Assembly: GCA_951230915.1 (NCBI GenBank)
Contig: OX579638.1
Coordinates: forward strand, 11,054,696 to 11,118,695
Source of the DNA: Antitrichia curtipendula
Taxonomy: Eukaryota > Streptophyta > Bryopsida > Hypnales > Leucodontaceae
Direction: 5' to 3'
Length of the DNA stretch: 64,000 bases
The notes beneath the pieces are model-generated. The model saw only the letters and a program-made list of their open reading frames with translations. It was not told the DNA's origin and did no database searches. The position numbers and the translations under genes are program-made. Numbering within the stretch: position 1 is the stretch's first letter; every line of letters starts with the position of its first letter. This document shows positions 36,479 to 48,516 of this stretch, piece by piece.

Positions 36479-37539
36479 CACTTCTCTGCTATATCTTAGT
36501 ATAGCTGTGATACATTTTGAGGACATATTATGTGTTGTTTTTTCCCCCTATATGATATACCGCCCCATTTCTTATTTACAATGCTTTAATTTTTTTTTAA
36601 TATTCAAAATTATAATTCCACCCTAAATCCTAAATCCACGGTCATGGGTCCTAACACCTATAATCACTGAAAATTACTTCCTAAAGTGGAGGCTCACAGG
36701 CTCCTAGGCTCCTAGGCTCACGCTCCAAGGCTCACAAAATAGCACCCCCGGTCACGTCGTAGGTTCAAACGTTACCTTGTATGGTGTGCAAACAGAGGAA
36801 ACCGTTATCATTCCTCCCGAGGCTAAATTGCACCTTGTAGAATACCTAGTGAAGCAAATGGAAGACCTAGATGACGAATGCTTACAAAATTATTTGAACA
36901 TGTATTAGTGAAGTATTATACTATATAGTGCGCTTTTGACCTTCAAGTAGTAGGCATTTAGATGTACTTCACTGTGGAGCTCAAAGTAGCATATTGTTGA
37001 AGTACTATAGAATGAAAAGTGTACAAGGTTTTCATGAAGTAATTATAAAGTAAGCATCATTTGACAAATTTGCACCAAGTTGTTTTTCCAACAAAGAGAA
37101 AATGATGATTTTGATTAGCCTCCCCCCCCCCCCAACATTTGAAAATGACTATATTGACTATCGTACGAGCCAAGTGCAATGTTGTACCCCTTAGGTGCAA
37201 AAATGTCTAATTCGGTGTTATGAGTGACAAATGAATGACAACAATGGAATATTGACAATTTAAACACAAGTATGTATATGCATTCAAAAAAGAATACTAT
37301 CCATCTAAAATTTTGACACAATTGAGCAATATCATCTATTACAAAGGGGGAATGTATTGTCAAATGTTTTCTTGAGTTTTATTTTATATTGGTCTTGCTG
37401 AAAAAACAAAATAATGGTTAGAAGAGCTTGGCTTTTAAATATATTCTTTAACTTTAGACATTTGTTTAAGAAGAATATGGCTGAAGCTAGGAGACATTAA
37501 TAACTCTTCATTGCCTAGTTATTTTTTTGAAATGTAATA
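36479..37539. other. Intergenic, no gene seen
   Basis: 3' flank of the ParB/methyltransferase-like gene. It contains a GGCTCCTAGGCTCCTAGGCT-type short repeat (about 36688-36730) and a run of about 13 C near 37122-37134, and no supported gene. Confidence 0.4.
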
Positions 37540-38554
37540 CTCCCTTTGTTCCAAAATGATCTTCCGGTAGGCCTTAGTTTCTTGTCCCAAAATGATTTTC
37601 TTGTTGTGACGTGGAGGAAAGTTTGCAAAATAAATTTCCCCTATAATTGACAATTAAGTGAATCCTTTTTGTGAGTGCAGCCATCATGACAAGGGATAGC
37701 TGGGCCACGAAATCAATTAATAATTTAATGAATATGATATAATTATTCTAAGCAGCAACTTCGATTGGTTAATGTTGGGAGGTGATGGCGGTTTGAAGTT
37801 ATTTACAAAAATAAGGAAGTACATGTGTGGTCATCGAGGTGGTTCCTTTTGCTTGTCATCTGGACTAAGGTAACTCTGCCTATGACAGGCAGAGTTTTGG
37901 ACCAGCCTAATAGAGTTATTCGTAAAGTAAACCTGAGTTTAGAGGTGAAACTGGGGTTTGAACCCCTGCTTTATGTAAAAAAGTAGGTGAAAAAGTAAAA
38001 AGCTCGCGCAATCAACACTAGCAAAACAAAACTTGGGACCAAACTTTCTTTTGCGTCGAAATGGTGCCTAAAAACGTTTGGACCTTAGTTTCCCTGTCAA
38101 AGAAATTGTACATTGACAATTCGTGAGAATGGAGGGTGGAGAGGTTGTTTTTATAATGAAATCCATTGTTCTTTATGAACTCTCAAAGGATATGGGTTTA
38201 TTTTAAGATTGAGCTCCTCCAAGCTCTTACAAGTTACTTACAACTCCAACCATTTACATATCCCATATGGGTTGCTTTACCTCCTTTCACCAGTTTGTAT
38301 AAGAGCTTGTTTAAATCTGGGTACCAAACTAGGGATGACTTTACGAATAACTCTTCCTTGAAAATGAGCATAAAATCTCACTCTTTCATGTTCTACAACA
38401 ATCATTTGTAAATTAATTTATACCTGAAATTCTTAGGACAATAAGAGAGCATTGAACTCTACTTATAACTCAAGACGGATTAAAAAAATTATAATTTTCA
38501 AGCTTAATCCAAAACATTTTGTGTAACAAGAAGATCATTTTGGGACAGAGGGAG
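37540..38554. mobile_element. Stowaway-type (Tc1/mariner) element, 1015 bp
   Basis: The left end CTCCCTTTGTTCCAAAATGA and the inverted right end TCATTTTGGGACAGAGGGAG match the CTCCCTCCGTT signature of Stowaway elements. TA flanks both ends (37538-37539 and 38555-38556). It is longer than typical Stowaway MITEs and has no transposase. An internal inverted pair (AGTTATTCGTAAAGT near 37914 and its complement near 38338) and a GGGGTTTGAACCCC hairpin suggest a nested or compound structure. Confidence 0.88.
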
Positions 38555-38829
38555 TACTTCTTTTAATTTCATCAAATTGGTCATAATGAAAGGTTGGTTT
38601 CCAAATAAGTCAATTTTAGCATTCTTTGTCCAATCCAACTATTTACATACACATGGTGTTGGGAACAATTCTTTGAGCCAGCTTGTAGAAGACCTACAAA
38701 TGTATAGCAATTTAGAGCCAATTGCTTGACAGTGTATTCATATCCTCAAATAATTGATTCCAAGTGATAAGCATTGAAAAATGAGATTCTTCTCCTTCTG
38801 AACATTAACATTTGAAGCCAACTCACAGC

Positions 38830-39541
38830 CAACTACATTTTTTGGCTTTGAACCTTAATAACTTATATTTTTTGTTCAATTGATTTTGAATTTCTAAATT
38901 TATATGATAAAAATTTGAGTTGAGAGTCTAGGAATTTTTTTTAATAAAAATACATTTAGTTTTCACTCATTAAAAAATTATTAGTTAGAAGTAGGTTCAA
39001 GATTGAAGGAAAATCTAAATTGTTAATAGCTCTAAGATGGAATTGAAATACACTAAATTCAATGGTGAGATAGTTCTAGCAAAAGATCTTAAGCTCTTGA
39101 AACTTCTTTTTTTGAAAAAGTGTGAAAATTGAAGCTAGAAATGAATCCTACAATTTATTTGTTCAAGAAGATGTTGTGACTGCATAAACAACAAGATTAT
39201 TTATAACTTTCACATAACAAATCAAAATGGAATAAATCAAAACTTCCCATGTACATAAAAATATAATCCATACAAAATAAATTTTCAAAATCTTTTACTT
39301 TAAGTTTTCTTAAAGTTTTTTTTTCTATAATTTTACCCACCAAACTAAAAAAAGAGCTTTTTGTGCCATAATTTTTGTTCTTGGGCTCTAATTGAAAAAA
39401 AATCATATTTTTGGAAAGCCGTTGTATTTTTCTATTTTCAACAAAAATATTCAGAAAATCAAAACAAATATTGAGACCATAGGAGCCTTCCCAAAATCCA
39501 TTTTGTCCTTCAAGGGGACAATGAGACTCTAAGGGTTCAAA
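38830..39541 (+). mobile_element. Truncated copy of the TTAA-target element family
   Basis: Shares the ordered words ACTACATTTTTTGGCTTTGA, GAGTTGAGAGTCTAGG, GGTGAGAT, and a terminal CCATTTTGTCCTTCAAGGGG block with 42932-43869. The right end reads GAGACTCTAAGGGTTCA, so both terminus and TTAA are mutated, and the first 200 bp are missing. This is an old copy. Confidence 0.7.
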
Positions 39542-40300
39542 AAGCAATTGCCTAATTTCAAATATCAGTTAGTTTGGCTCAATTTTCCCCATTTCACTAC
39601 ACTCATTAGAGAAAATCTAGGGCCCACATAGGGCCATTGGACTTTCTGCATCCATACAAATATTGAAATTTAACAAAAAGTAAAATTATTAATGTAAATA
39701 AATAAAATAAAATATAAAAGAGGTACCAAGTGATCACCTCAGGTGCCTTATCAGATTGACAATTTTAAATTATTTTTGCTTACAAAATAATTTAAAAATA
39801 TTATTTTTTAATTTGTTTATTACTTGCACTGTTGCTGAAAGTCAAACTTCCCTGCAAAACCCCAAGATTTTTTCTAATGAGAAACCATTTAGTGAAATAT
39901 ATCAATGTAAGCAGGACAATAAAACCATCTCACAAAGTGGGACCAATAGGTTGAAAACGCAGGTATATTATCTTGGATTAAAGGGCAGGAATTTCTTTAT
40001 AATTTACACACAATTTTTTTTTTCAAATTTTGAATTTGTATTTGCAATCGCAGACCCCATATTAGCTTTGAGAGGTTTAAAACAGACCCTAATCATGGCT
40101 AATAGGGAGCAAGATTTTACTTTTTCCCCGGGAACTTGAATTTTCACCCCGCTGGTACCACTTCGTGAGACGGATTTAGCGTCGTGCCCAGCGTAATTAC
40201 TTCCAGGTTCGTCTGCCTAAAGTTTCACAGCTTCAAGCCCCATCTGGTCCCTTCAATCCTGAAATCGGTGCTGTGTGCCCGGCATCTTCAGCGAAGCAAT
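39542..40300. other. Intergenic, no gene seen
   Basis: AT-rich up to about 40130, then composition switches abruptly to GC-rich at the start of the promoter-like region. Confidence 0.4.
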
Positions 40301-40313
40301 GCGTCACCAAGGT

Positions 40314-40860
40314 CCGTCATCGGAGCAACAAAATTCTTCGACAGATTCTCAATATCACAGTCAACAAGGTTATTCAAATTGTGAAGGAAACGGTGGATAG
40401 ATCTTAAACTAAATGTTTCTTCCGTCATCGGAGCACTCCGATCCCATCTGCCCTGCTTCATGGAAGTGCCACGTACGTACGAGCCCCAACAGGAATTTCC
40501 ACGCGGGGCCAGCATCCCAACAAGTACAAAGCACTCGGACTCTCCCGATGTCGGAGATGACCTCCGTCGTAATCGATCATGGTTGCCAATTTCCGCATGG
40601 ATGCCTAGATTCAGCTGCAGACTCTCTGGATATGCTGGGTTTCTCTCCGTCATCGGAGGTCTTAAAAGGCCCAGGGGCCCAGCTCCAAGGGACAGGCAGT
40701 CAGCCAGAGGCAGACGCAAGGGCGGAGCAACACTCGGGACAAAGCCGGAGACGTCAGTGACGGGAAGCGAGCGGTCACTGGGCTGCAAAGAACTTGCTGG
40801 ATCCGTCCCAGGACCACGTCCACAGGGTTATAAAAGAACCATCAACGGCTTGAGGGTCTG
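40314..40860 (+). promoter_or_regulatory. Promoter-like region with three TCCGTCATCGGA motifs and TATA box
   Basis: The word CCGTCATCGGAG occurs at 40314, 40422 and 40647, and a related CCCGATGTCGGAG at about 40547. A TATA box (GGTTATAAAAGAACC, about 40826) follows. The motif is TCCG-N4-CGGA and contains the CGTCA core bound by TGA-type bZIP factors. The nearest downstream gene starts at 41873. The same motif clusters near 57935-58165. Several frames are open here (for example 40460-40960) but overlap the TATA box and are probably not genes. Confidence 0.45.
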
Positions 40861-41872
40861 GCAACTCGTTTTTCCAACTAGACCTTCGTCTGTTCTCCCT
40901 TCTTCTGAGTTGCTCTCTCGGTCGAAGCCGGTTGATTCGATCTCCGACCAGACCTTGTAGAAATCGCGTCTCTGTAGTTTCGACTATTCGGTTGTCTCCA
41001 ACATCACAAATGGAGCAAGGCGTGCGTGCTTGGGTTTGTGCTCACTCTTCTGTCTGGATTTCCTCGTATCTATCGTTGTAGTGAAACTTACAGTTGGACT
41101 GCAGTGATCAATTGTAATGTCCGGTATATACATGTGAGGAAAATTGGTTTCGGGTTCCATTTTTGTGCGCGTTAATCTTCTAGAGGATTAGATTTACCAT
41201 TGCCCCTTTGTGCATGTCACACTGGAAATTTCTTAGTTTGTCAGTCGATCTATAACCGTCACTCCGACAGGTTAGCGACAGGCTAGCGACAACAAAATTC
41301 GAGTAGAAAACGTGGCACCGGTATTGGAACACTTAAGCATCAACATACAGTCTCCTCGCAAAGGTGAATAAATAATGGTGGAGTGCGTTAGCTAGGTTGA
41401 TGAATTGCTGGAAATGAAGCAGACAGTCAGTCGCATTGGAATCGTTCATTCTCAGAATTTGAGAGACAAGTTTACAGTCGAGATTGTCATGGGACTTTGC
41501 ATTACGAGATCTGGAACTAGGAGACTTGATGTAGTGGGTATCAGAGCTTCTCATTGATTTGCAATGCTAGATTTCAAAATTTCTTTCGTCATAATGGAGC
41601 TCTGTGCTATTTTGAGCCCCAAATTTCGTCCCCCATGTACTAGCCTCTGCAAAGAGTTTCCCAGAATTGGAACAGAGTTCAGAACTTTAAGCACCAAATA
41701 GCGAACACAATGAAATTCCATTTGAGTAGTTTCAAATTCATGCAATCTGACTGGGGAGCAAGTGTTCCCTCGATTGATGCGCTCTGGACGTACTGAAAAA
41801 GAAATTCAACCAGTTGACTCTGTTCTCTTGCTGGAATTAGTGTGGAACCAGGTAATTCGGTGGATTCTCGCC

Positions 41873-42532
41873 ATGGCGACCTTTACAATCACAGAGTCAA
41901 CGGCTTCCGAGAGAGCTTTACTAGCGGCCAGCCCTTCCGCTTCAATAGAAGCTACTGCTGGGTGAATACTTCATCATTCATTTCCTAAATTTCATACTTA
42001 TCTGTCAGGTTTCCCTCAAAATTGGATACCATTTAAGGACTTACCACGATCATTGATTGATTGTCACCAGAGGAGAGCTCGCCACAGAGTGGCTCAAAAT
42101 CACAGCAGTGCCGCTTCTTGTGTTTCTGATTGGAGCTTGCGTGTGGAGCTGCATTAAGAAATCCTCGGTATGGAGACTAATCGACGACGGAGGAAGCGCA
42201 CGTACTGAGGCAGCCGATTCATCTCGGCCCATCGACAGCAATCACGCCGCACTAGGTGAGCATTTTATGCCCAATTGCAATGGAGCTGGAGCTGGAGAGC
42301 ATGCATGTTTGAGTTTTGTCCCTACAAGATCGATGTCAAACTCTGTTTCCGTCTGTCACGAATGCTCAAGTTGGGATTGAGTGCAGATTTGGAAGCAGGA
42401 CTGGAGTTGCAATTGTCACAAGGCCGTGGCAGAGCTGAAGACCTTAGTGTGAAATCCAGGGAACGAAGTGCTACAGAAGCTCCCATCACTTGCGAGATCA
42501 CCTCGGAGAACGGAGATGTGCGTCACTCCTAA
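41873..42532 (+). CDS. Small single-pass membrane protein (139 residues), unrecognised
   Basis: Three exons: 41873-41961, 42071-42255 and 42387-42532, with GT-AG borders and phase-matched joins. They total exactly 420 nt from ATG 41873 (CCATGG context) to TAA. The product starts with a Ser/Thr/Ala-rich stretch, has one hydrophobic helix ending WSCIKKS (roughly residues 39-58; LLVFLIGACVW core), and then a polar, charged tail with ELQLSQGRGR. I do not recognise the family. A decayed copy, introns included, is at 47885-48295, so the locus was duplicated at DNA level. The gene shows no lesion, in contrast to most others here. A short regulatory or anchoring membrane protein is possible; transcript evidence is needed. 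Confidence 0.5.
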
Positions 42533-42927
42533 CTGAGAACAAACGCGCACGTGCACACTAGGATTCAAGTATTCCAGCGTTACAGGAGCTCCCCTTGAGG
42601 TCCCTGCTTTGTTTTGTTGAAAGGGAGATGCTCCGTATTGTAGTCGGTAGATATGACAGTCAGCGTTACACAAGTGTAGTACCGGACCTGGTGGCCAAGG
42701 TTGGCGGAAAATATCTCTCAATTATTATATGTTGCAAAGCACACTGATTTGTTCTATTAGTGTGTGTTACAAAGTGAACTTACTTATAGGTTTTGACAAG
42801 AGAGAAATATTATAGCCATTGTATGTGTACTAGTGCTATTCATGTTGGTGAGTCTTCACAAATATCATTGGTATAAATTTTGCTCTCTTGAAAACATTTC
42901 ATTTGTCTACATTTCATTTCAATCTTG
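42533..42927. other. 3' flank of membrane-protein gene, no further gene seen
   Basis: GC-richer to about 42720, then AT-rich. Nothing recognised. Confidence 0.4.
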
Positions 42928-42931
42928 TTAA

Positions 42932-43869
42932 CCCCTAAAGTCCCAGGGCCATTTTTCCATCAAAAATCACTCAAAACTGCCATTTCTAGAGGAAAGAGCA
43001 AAAAAACAAATTTAATGTTTTTTTTGCATATTTAACCTTAGCATCTTGTACTGGACTAGTGTAAGAAAACTAAGAATGTGTGGAAGAAATTTCAGAAATT
43101 TTGACCATGTAGATTGCAAGATGTTTGCATTTAAAGTGAAGGAATCTAGTTTTTTTGTACCTTGCTCAACTACATTTGTTGGCTTTGAACCTTTTTAATT
43201 AAAAAATTTTGCTCTAATGATTTTGAATTTTTAATTTTTTATAATGAAGAATTGAGTTTGAGAATCTTAAAAAAAAAAATTTAAGAAGAAAACCTTAGTT
43301 TTCACTCATTAAAAAATTGTTAAGTAGAAGTAGGTTCAAGATCGAAGGAAAAATTAAATCATTAATAGCTCTAAGATAGAATTGAAATATACTAATCTCA
43401 ACGGTGAGATTGTTCTAGCACAAAATCTTGACCTTGTGAAACTTCTTTCTTTTTTCAATTATTAAAATTGAGTTCAGAAATGAGTCCTATAAGTTATTTT
43501 TTCAAAAAGATGCTCTAACTGCCCAAAAAATAAGATTGACCATAACTTTTGCATAACAAATCCAAATGGAATGAATCAAAGCTTCTCATGTAAATAAAAA
43601 TAAAATCTATATGAAACAAATTTTTAATATTTTTAGTTTAATTAAAGTTTTTTTGAGGATTTCTTTCTGCCCGCCGAACTAAAATTTGGTTTTCTTTTGC
43701 CATAACTTTTGCTCCCATGCACCGATTGAAATAAAAATTAAATTTTCGAAAAGCTAATGTGATATTCTATCTTCACAAAAAATTCAGAAAATCACAAAAA
43801 ATATTGAGACCGTAGGAGCCTGCCCGAAATCCATTTTGTCCTCCAAGGGGACAATTGGGACTTTAGGGG
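42932..43869 (+). mobile_element. TTAA-target (piggyBac-like) non-autonomous element, copy 1
   Basis: A 938-bp element with perfect 14-bp inverted ends CCCCTAAAGTCCCA / TGGGACTTTAGGGG, flanked on both sides by TTAA (42928-42931 and 43870-43873). TTAA target duplication with CCC-starting ends is the piggyBac signature. No transposase frame is present. Related copies are at 58685-59590 (complete), 38830-39541 and about 60690-61283 (decayed), and 17030-17530 (inverted, truncated). Confidence 0.75.
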
Positions 43870-43873
43870 TTAA

Positions 43874-44398
43874 AGTAAAAAGGAGATTCCTAATTTTTGT
43901 AACGTTGTACCATGCATTTCTTGGACACCGAATGAAAACTATGAATTTTTTAAATACTAAAAACTGTTGTAACCAAAATTGTTTTTAACTTTTTATAAAT
44001 AAAAATGGTGCATTTAGGGAAGAATTTGAAGGAACTCATTTTGCAAACATGTTTTAATTAAGTGTAGATACCTTATCAATCTCCACAATAATTTTACGAA
44101 ACAAATGGGAGAAGTAGTGCATTGCATGTTCATATTTTTTGTTAGTAATTATATTGACATGTTTCACTCATGCATCCAAATTAGTTCATATGGTGATCAT
44201 GATTGCCGATTGTGTAGCCATCTTCATGTACAAACAATACTAATTATGGCATTTTTTTGTTTTGGAATTGTTGCTTTTGGTGCATACCCGTGATGTCCAT
44301 CAATGACTACAAGCAAGTTGTTGTTATATTCATATGCAATTGCTACATTTTTGACAAGTTGAAAGATTTAATAGCCTAAACATCCTTGAATCTGATGT
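43874..44398. other. Part of the duplicated segment, no gene seen
   Basis: The section 44040-44395 aligns by eye with 50800-51155 (shared words such as AAACAAATGG...GAAGTAGT). No gene recognised. Confidence 0.5.
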
Positions 44399-44401
44399 TA
44401 G

Positions 44402-45557
44402 CACTAGAAGAAAATGAGGGGTTCTGCAACTACATTATGCAACTAGTTTTTCAATTGCATAGGACACTTGCAACTAGTTTGCAATTGGTGATAATTTGGA
44501 GACTTGTAATTGCAGTAGACACCTTAAGATCTAGAAAAAGAGAGTACCAATTGCAAAAGTCACACCTCCTGTGTGATTCATTTGTGACTTGTTTGCGACT
44601 TGTAGATTTTAAAACAATAATCTCAATAATTTGTAGATTTAAAAATTTTATATCTAATTTTGTCTTGATTTTTGAATTTCAGAACTATCCTTTTTTTAGG
44701 TTTTTAAATTTCATTTCTACGGTCTTTTTAGTTTCAAAAATTCAAATATTGATATTTAATAGATTTCATTGGTTTAGGATACCTTAAAATTTCATAGATT
44801 CTAAACTTTCTTGGATTTTAAATATTTTTGATTTCCATAGATTGTAGAAATCTAAACTCTATAAACATCTACAAATTATAGAAATCTATAAATTGTAGAA
44901 GTTTTAAAATTCTATCAGTAAAATTCATTGCATAAGACTACAACAACTTACAAGTCTTATATGTCCAACCTAATGGTACTCTTTACAATTGATATGGGAC
45001 AACTGATATAAGACAAGTGAAAATGAACTTAAAAAAAAACTAGAAAACAACTAGAAACCAATTAAGACACAACTAGTGTATGACTTAAGAGCGACTAGGA
45101 AACAACTAGCTTCACCACTAGAAAATTCAATTTTTTTGTTGATTTGGTGGCATTCATTTGGTTCACTTTTCTATCAATTTCTATTCAAGTCATCAAGTTA
45201 TTCTCCAAATCAATAGAAAAGTGAATCAAATCTATGCAACCAAAGCAACAAAAAAGCTAAATTCTCTAGTACGATAGGAAACAACTAAGAAACAACTAGT
45301 GGACAACTAGAAAGCAACTAGGAATCAACTATGGTCATTTTATAGTTGCAATCTTTCCCTAGTTGTTTCCTAATCGTTTTTTGTAACTATAGATTGACTA
45401 CTTTGCGAATAAAACAATGTACCAATATTGCAAAGCAACGGCATAAAACAATTACGTTAGATTTGCTGCTAGTAAAGAGGATTACAGTTGCAGGATAGTG
45501 GTATAGGACACTAGTTGCATAGTAGTCGGTTGTGTCGAACATGTTTTTCTTCTAGTG
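44402..45557. mobile_element. Non-autonomous CACTA element
   Basis: A 1156-bp element starting CACTAGAAGAAAATGAGGGG and ending GTTTTTCTTCTAGTG, flanked by the 3-bp duplication TAG (44399-44401 and 45558-45560). Both subterminal zones hold many CAACTAG/CAACTAGAAA words (for example about 44440-44480 and 45030-45110, 45275-45330), typical of CACTA transposase-binding repeats. No transposase. The related segment around 51155-51165 lacks the element, giving an empty-site comparison. Confidence 0.92.
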
Positions 45558-46261
45558 TAGAAATCATTGATGCTTGATGAAATTGCGGGTATGTATCCAA
45601 GTTAATCAAATGCACGGATTTAAAATGGTTACATATGTTGAAATGGCGTGTTTTATTGTAAAAAATTGAGACATTAAGTGCACAAGTGTTAGGAACAAAT
45701 CATAGGTTCCAAATAGGTATTTGAGAAAGTGACATTGCTTGATATTTCACTAATTTATAAAAAATGACAAAATAATCATTTTGTCATAAATGACCTAATT
45801 GTTATTTGCAAATTTTGCACTAGTTTTTAAGTGCAATTCTATTGACAAAGAATTCCTCATTGCTTAATAGACTTTCAAAAAATAAAAGTGAGTACATATT
45901 TACAATCTTCAAATAAGCCATCAAACGAATGTTTCTTTCTTAGTTAAAGTTCTATACTTTTATAATGTAAAAGATTTCCTTAAAGAACTCATTGGTGTAA
46001 AAATACAATGATTCCCCTTGTTAGTGAAAGAATTAGTTTAGTATCCCTAAAAAATTAGCATCACTATGAATTAATTATTTTTTAAAAGAATCTAACATAA
46101 TAAAATTACTATTTCAACCTACACTAGGTCTAAATACCTTACAAGGAGTACATATGGTTTATGTAATTAAGTGTCAAACACACTAATAGACTAAATCAAT
46201 GCACTTCAATTTGAATGGCAAATTCTCTTTCAAAATCAAGCTTTGAACATGGCATTAAAAA

Positions 46262-47440
46262 CTTCAATAGTATAGGTAAGCACTTTCATCCTCATCAAAT
46301 GAAATATCTTCAAAGCCATTCATGTCACTAATATCACTAATATCATCCACAAATAGCCCTTTTTTTTATCATTGCAAAACAATTCATATCCTCCAATAAA
46401 AGACCTTGATGTATCCATTGTAGACAAACACATATTTGACAAAATCAACAGAAGTGATCCAAGTTCGGAAGTTGCTTGAACTTTAATTAATTGCATTGTA
46501 AAGTCTCCAAATTCACCAAGTCCACTATTCCAAGGATCTCTTCAATATCAAACAAACTCAAATCCAAATAAGCCCAATGCTTTCAAGTAATCCAAAGGTG
46601 GAAGCATTTCCAATGATATGCATTTATAAAGGTCTAACGAAGTCAATAATACAATTTTTCTACACCAAGAATCCCATCAATAGGACTAAACCTCATGTCC
46701 AAGTATATTAGCACCTTCAAGCGTGTTAAGTCTAATACTATTTTGAAACCATTTTCTTGCATCTCTGAACATTGAGTTTATTCAAAGTCTGCAATTCACA
46801 CAAGCCATGGTACAAATGGTTAGAAAGGCTCTACACTATTGAAATGACAAAACCTTTAAGATTCCTAAATCCTCAATGCCTTTAGGTCCATGCTTTCTAC
46901 CAAGTCATCATCATACAAAATCTCCAATCTCCCCAATTGAACACATTGGCTAAAACTAGCCAATTGCCAAAAGGGCTTTTGCCTCTTCTAAACTTGAAGT
47001 TAAATTCTTTCAAACAAAAAAGAAATGGTACATTGGGAAGTAGCAATAGGAAGGAAAAATGAATACTTGAATTCTTCTAAGTCATTTTGCATGATCCTAT
47101 GTATTGACCACCTTTGAATTTTGTACAATCATTGAAGTTGAGGCAATGCAAATGAAGAAAATTTTCCAAATCAATATTAACAAGTTCTTAACATTCATTC
47201 AATATCAAATCCTTTGTATAGTGTAGTAGAAATAGATTGGTGGCAAACATGACACAATATGATAATCTTTAGAAAGTATTTAAGTGAGAATTGTTGTTGA
47301 ATACTTTCCCTTTAAATTTCTTGGAAATTTTCAGATCTAAATAGTCAATCTATTTTTTGTTTATCCAACAATCTCCCAAGAAATTCTCATTGGAAACCAT
47401 ATCAAACAATGTCACCACTAGAGAACATTTGGGATCTCTA
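46262..47440 (-). pseudogene. Decayed LRR fragment (copy in duplicated segment 1)
   Basis: On the minus strand this aligns by eye with the LRR fragment at 51635-52768 (matching stretches include the start CCAACA...TTCTCATTGG near 47375 and the end TATCCTCCAATAAAAGACCTTGATG near 46395). Here the frame is destroyed by many indels and stops, so no long frame survives. LRR arrays of this kind form the ligand-sensing end of plant NLR immune receptors; no NB-ARC part is present. Confidence 0.7.
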
Positions 47441-47884
47441 TACAGTCATTTGATTTTAGACTAGTGATCAAACAACCTTGAATGAAAAATAACTTAAAAA
47501 ATAATAATAATAAATCAAAAAGTAAAATTTAAAACACAATGGAGCACCTCAATTTTTTGTACATTTAAAATATGTATTTTTAATGAAAATAATATCATTT
47601 TTTATTCAAGACCTTGTGACTACCAGTCTAGAGTCAAACAACGATTCCAAATTTTTTCTAATACAACTTCAAATCTTTCAAGTGATAAATCTAAGTAGCA
47701 CAACAATTTGCCATACAATCTCAAGATAGTTGTAAATATAAGTGAATAATTTATAAGGTCTAGTTTAACCTCTAAAGAACAATTATCCATTGAATGGACA
47801 ATTGAAAATCTAGATGGTTTCTATGAAGTCAATTTTGTTGTGATATTCACAAAATTTTGATACAAGGTGTGAACATGTACCCCC

Positions 47885-48295
47885 CTTTTGATTGATTGTC
47901 AATAGAGGAGAGCTCGTTACAAAGTGGCACAAAATCACACTAGTATTGCTTCATGCGTTTCCGATTGGAGCTTGCTTGTGGCGGTGCTTTGAAGACGCTA
48001 ACCTACGATAAAGAAGCACAAAAAATGGAAAGGTAGACTCAACTCAGATCATCAACAACAATAATGGTGCAATAGGTGAGCAAATTGTGCCCAATGGAGC
48101 TAGTGTCGGGAGCTTAATTTTATCCTACAAGTCTCAAACTTTAGATGTTTAGTCTATAAGTCTCAAACTCTGTTTTCGTGAAGCGCAACGGTTCAAATTT
48201 GGTTTGGCTGCAGGTTTAGAGGCAGGGTTGGAGTTGCACACTCTGTCACAGAGACGAGAATTGTGGCATTAGTGAACGTGAAATCAACTGACAAA
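47885..48295 (+). pseudogene. Decayed copy of the small membrane-protein gene
   Basis: Corresponds to 42058-42425: GATTGTCAATAGAGGAGAGC, GATTGGAGCTTGC and GCAGGTTTAGAGGCAGGG have matching counterparts in order. Intron sequence (AGGTGAGCA...) is retained, so this is a DNA-level duplicate and not a retrocopy. The reading frame is lost and the first exon was not found. Confidence 0.65.
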
Positions 48296-48516
48296 CACTA
48301 CAAGAGAAGGAGTGTTTCAAGTGTGTTTTTAAGTATAGTCCTAGAGATAAGATATTAAGTAATGACCTTTATGGAGATTTTCAGTAAAAATTTATTGGAA
48401 ACACATGTATTTTTAATAAATTTTTACTGAAAATCTCCATAAAGGTCATTACTTAATATCTTATCTCTAGGGCTGTACTTTAAAACACACTTGAAACACC
48501 CCTTTCTCTTGTAGTG
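48296..48516. mobile_element. CACTA-ended fold-back MITE
   Basis: A 221-bp, nearly complete inverted repeat: arms of about 100 bp start CACTACAAGAGAAGG and end CTTTCTCTTGTAGTG, separated by a short AT-rich loop near 48405-48415. Flanking triplets are AAA and GAA, an imperfect 3-bp duplication. It interrupts the decayed membrane-gene copy. Transcribed RNA would fold into a long hairpin of the kind that can feed small-RNA production; this is inference. Confidence 0.85.

Noticed and set aside
37115..37140. Poly(C) run as a possible functional G-quadruplex
   Set aside because: A single uninterrupted homopolymer of about 13 bases is better explained as a length-variable tract or sequencing uncertainty.
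37960..37995. tRNA T-arm-like GGGGTTTGAACCCC
   Set aside because: It is a simple hairpin inside the Stowaway element; no acceptor, D or anticodon arms could be placed around it.
40460..40960. 166-codon plus-strand frame in GC-rich DNA
   Set aside because: It runs through a TATA box and promoter motifs, has no domain, and overlaps other open frames of similar length on both strands.
46262..47440. Independent second LRR gene
   Set aside because: No open frame survives and the sequence aligns with the 51635-52768 fragment, so it is listed as a decayed copy.
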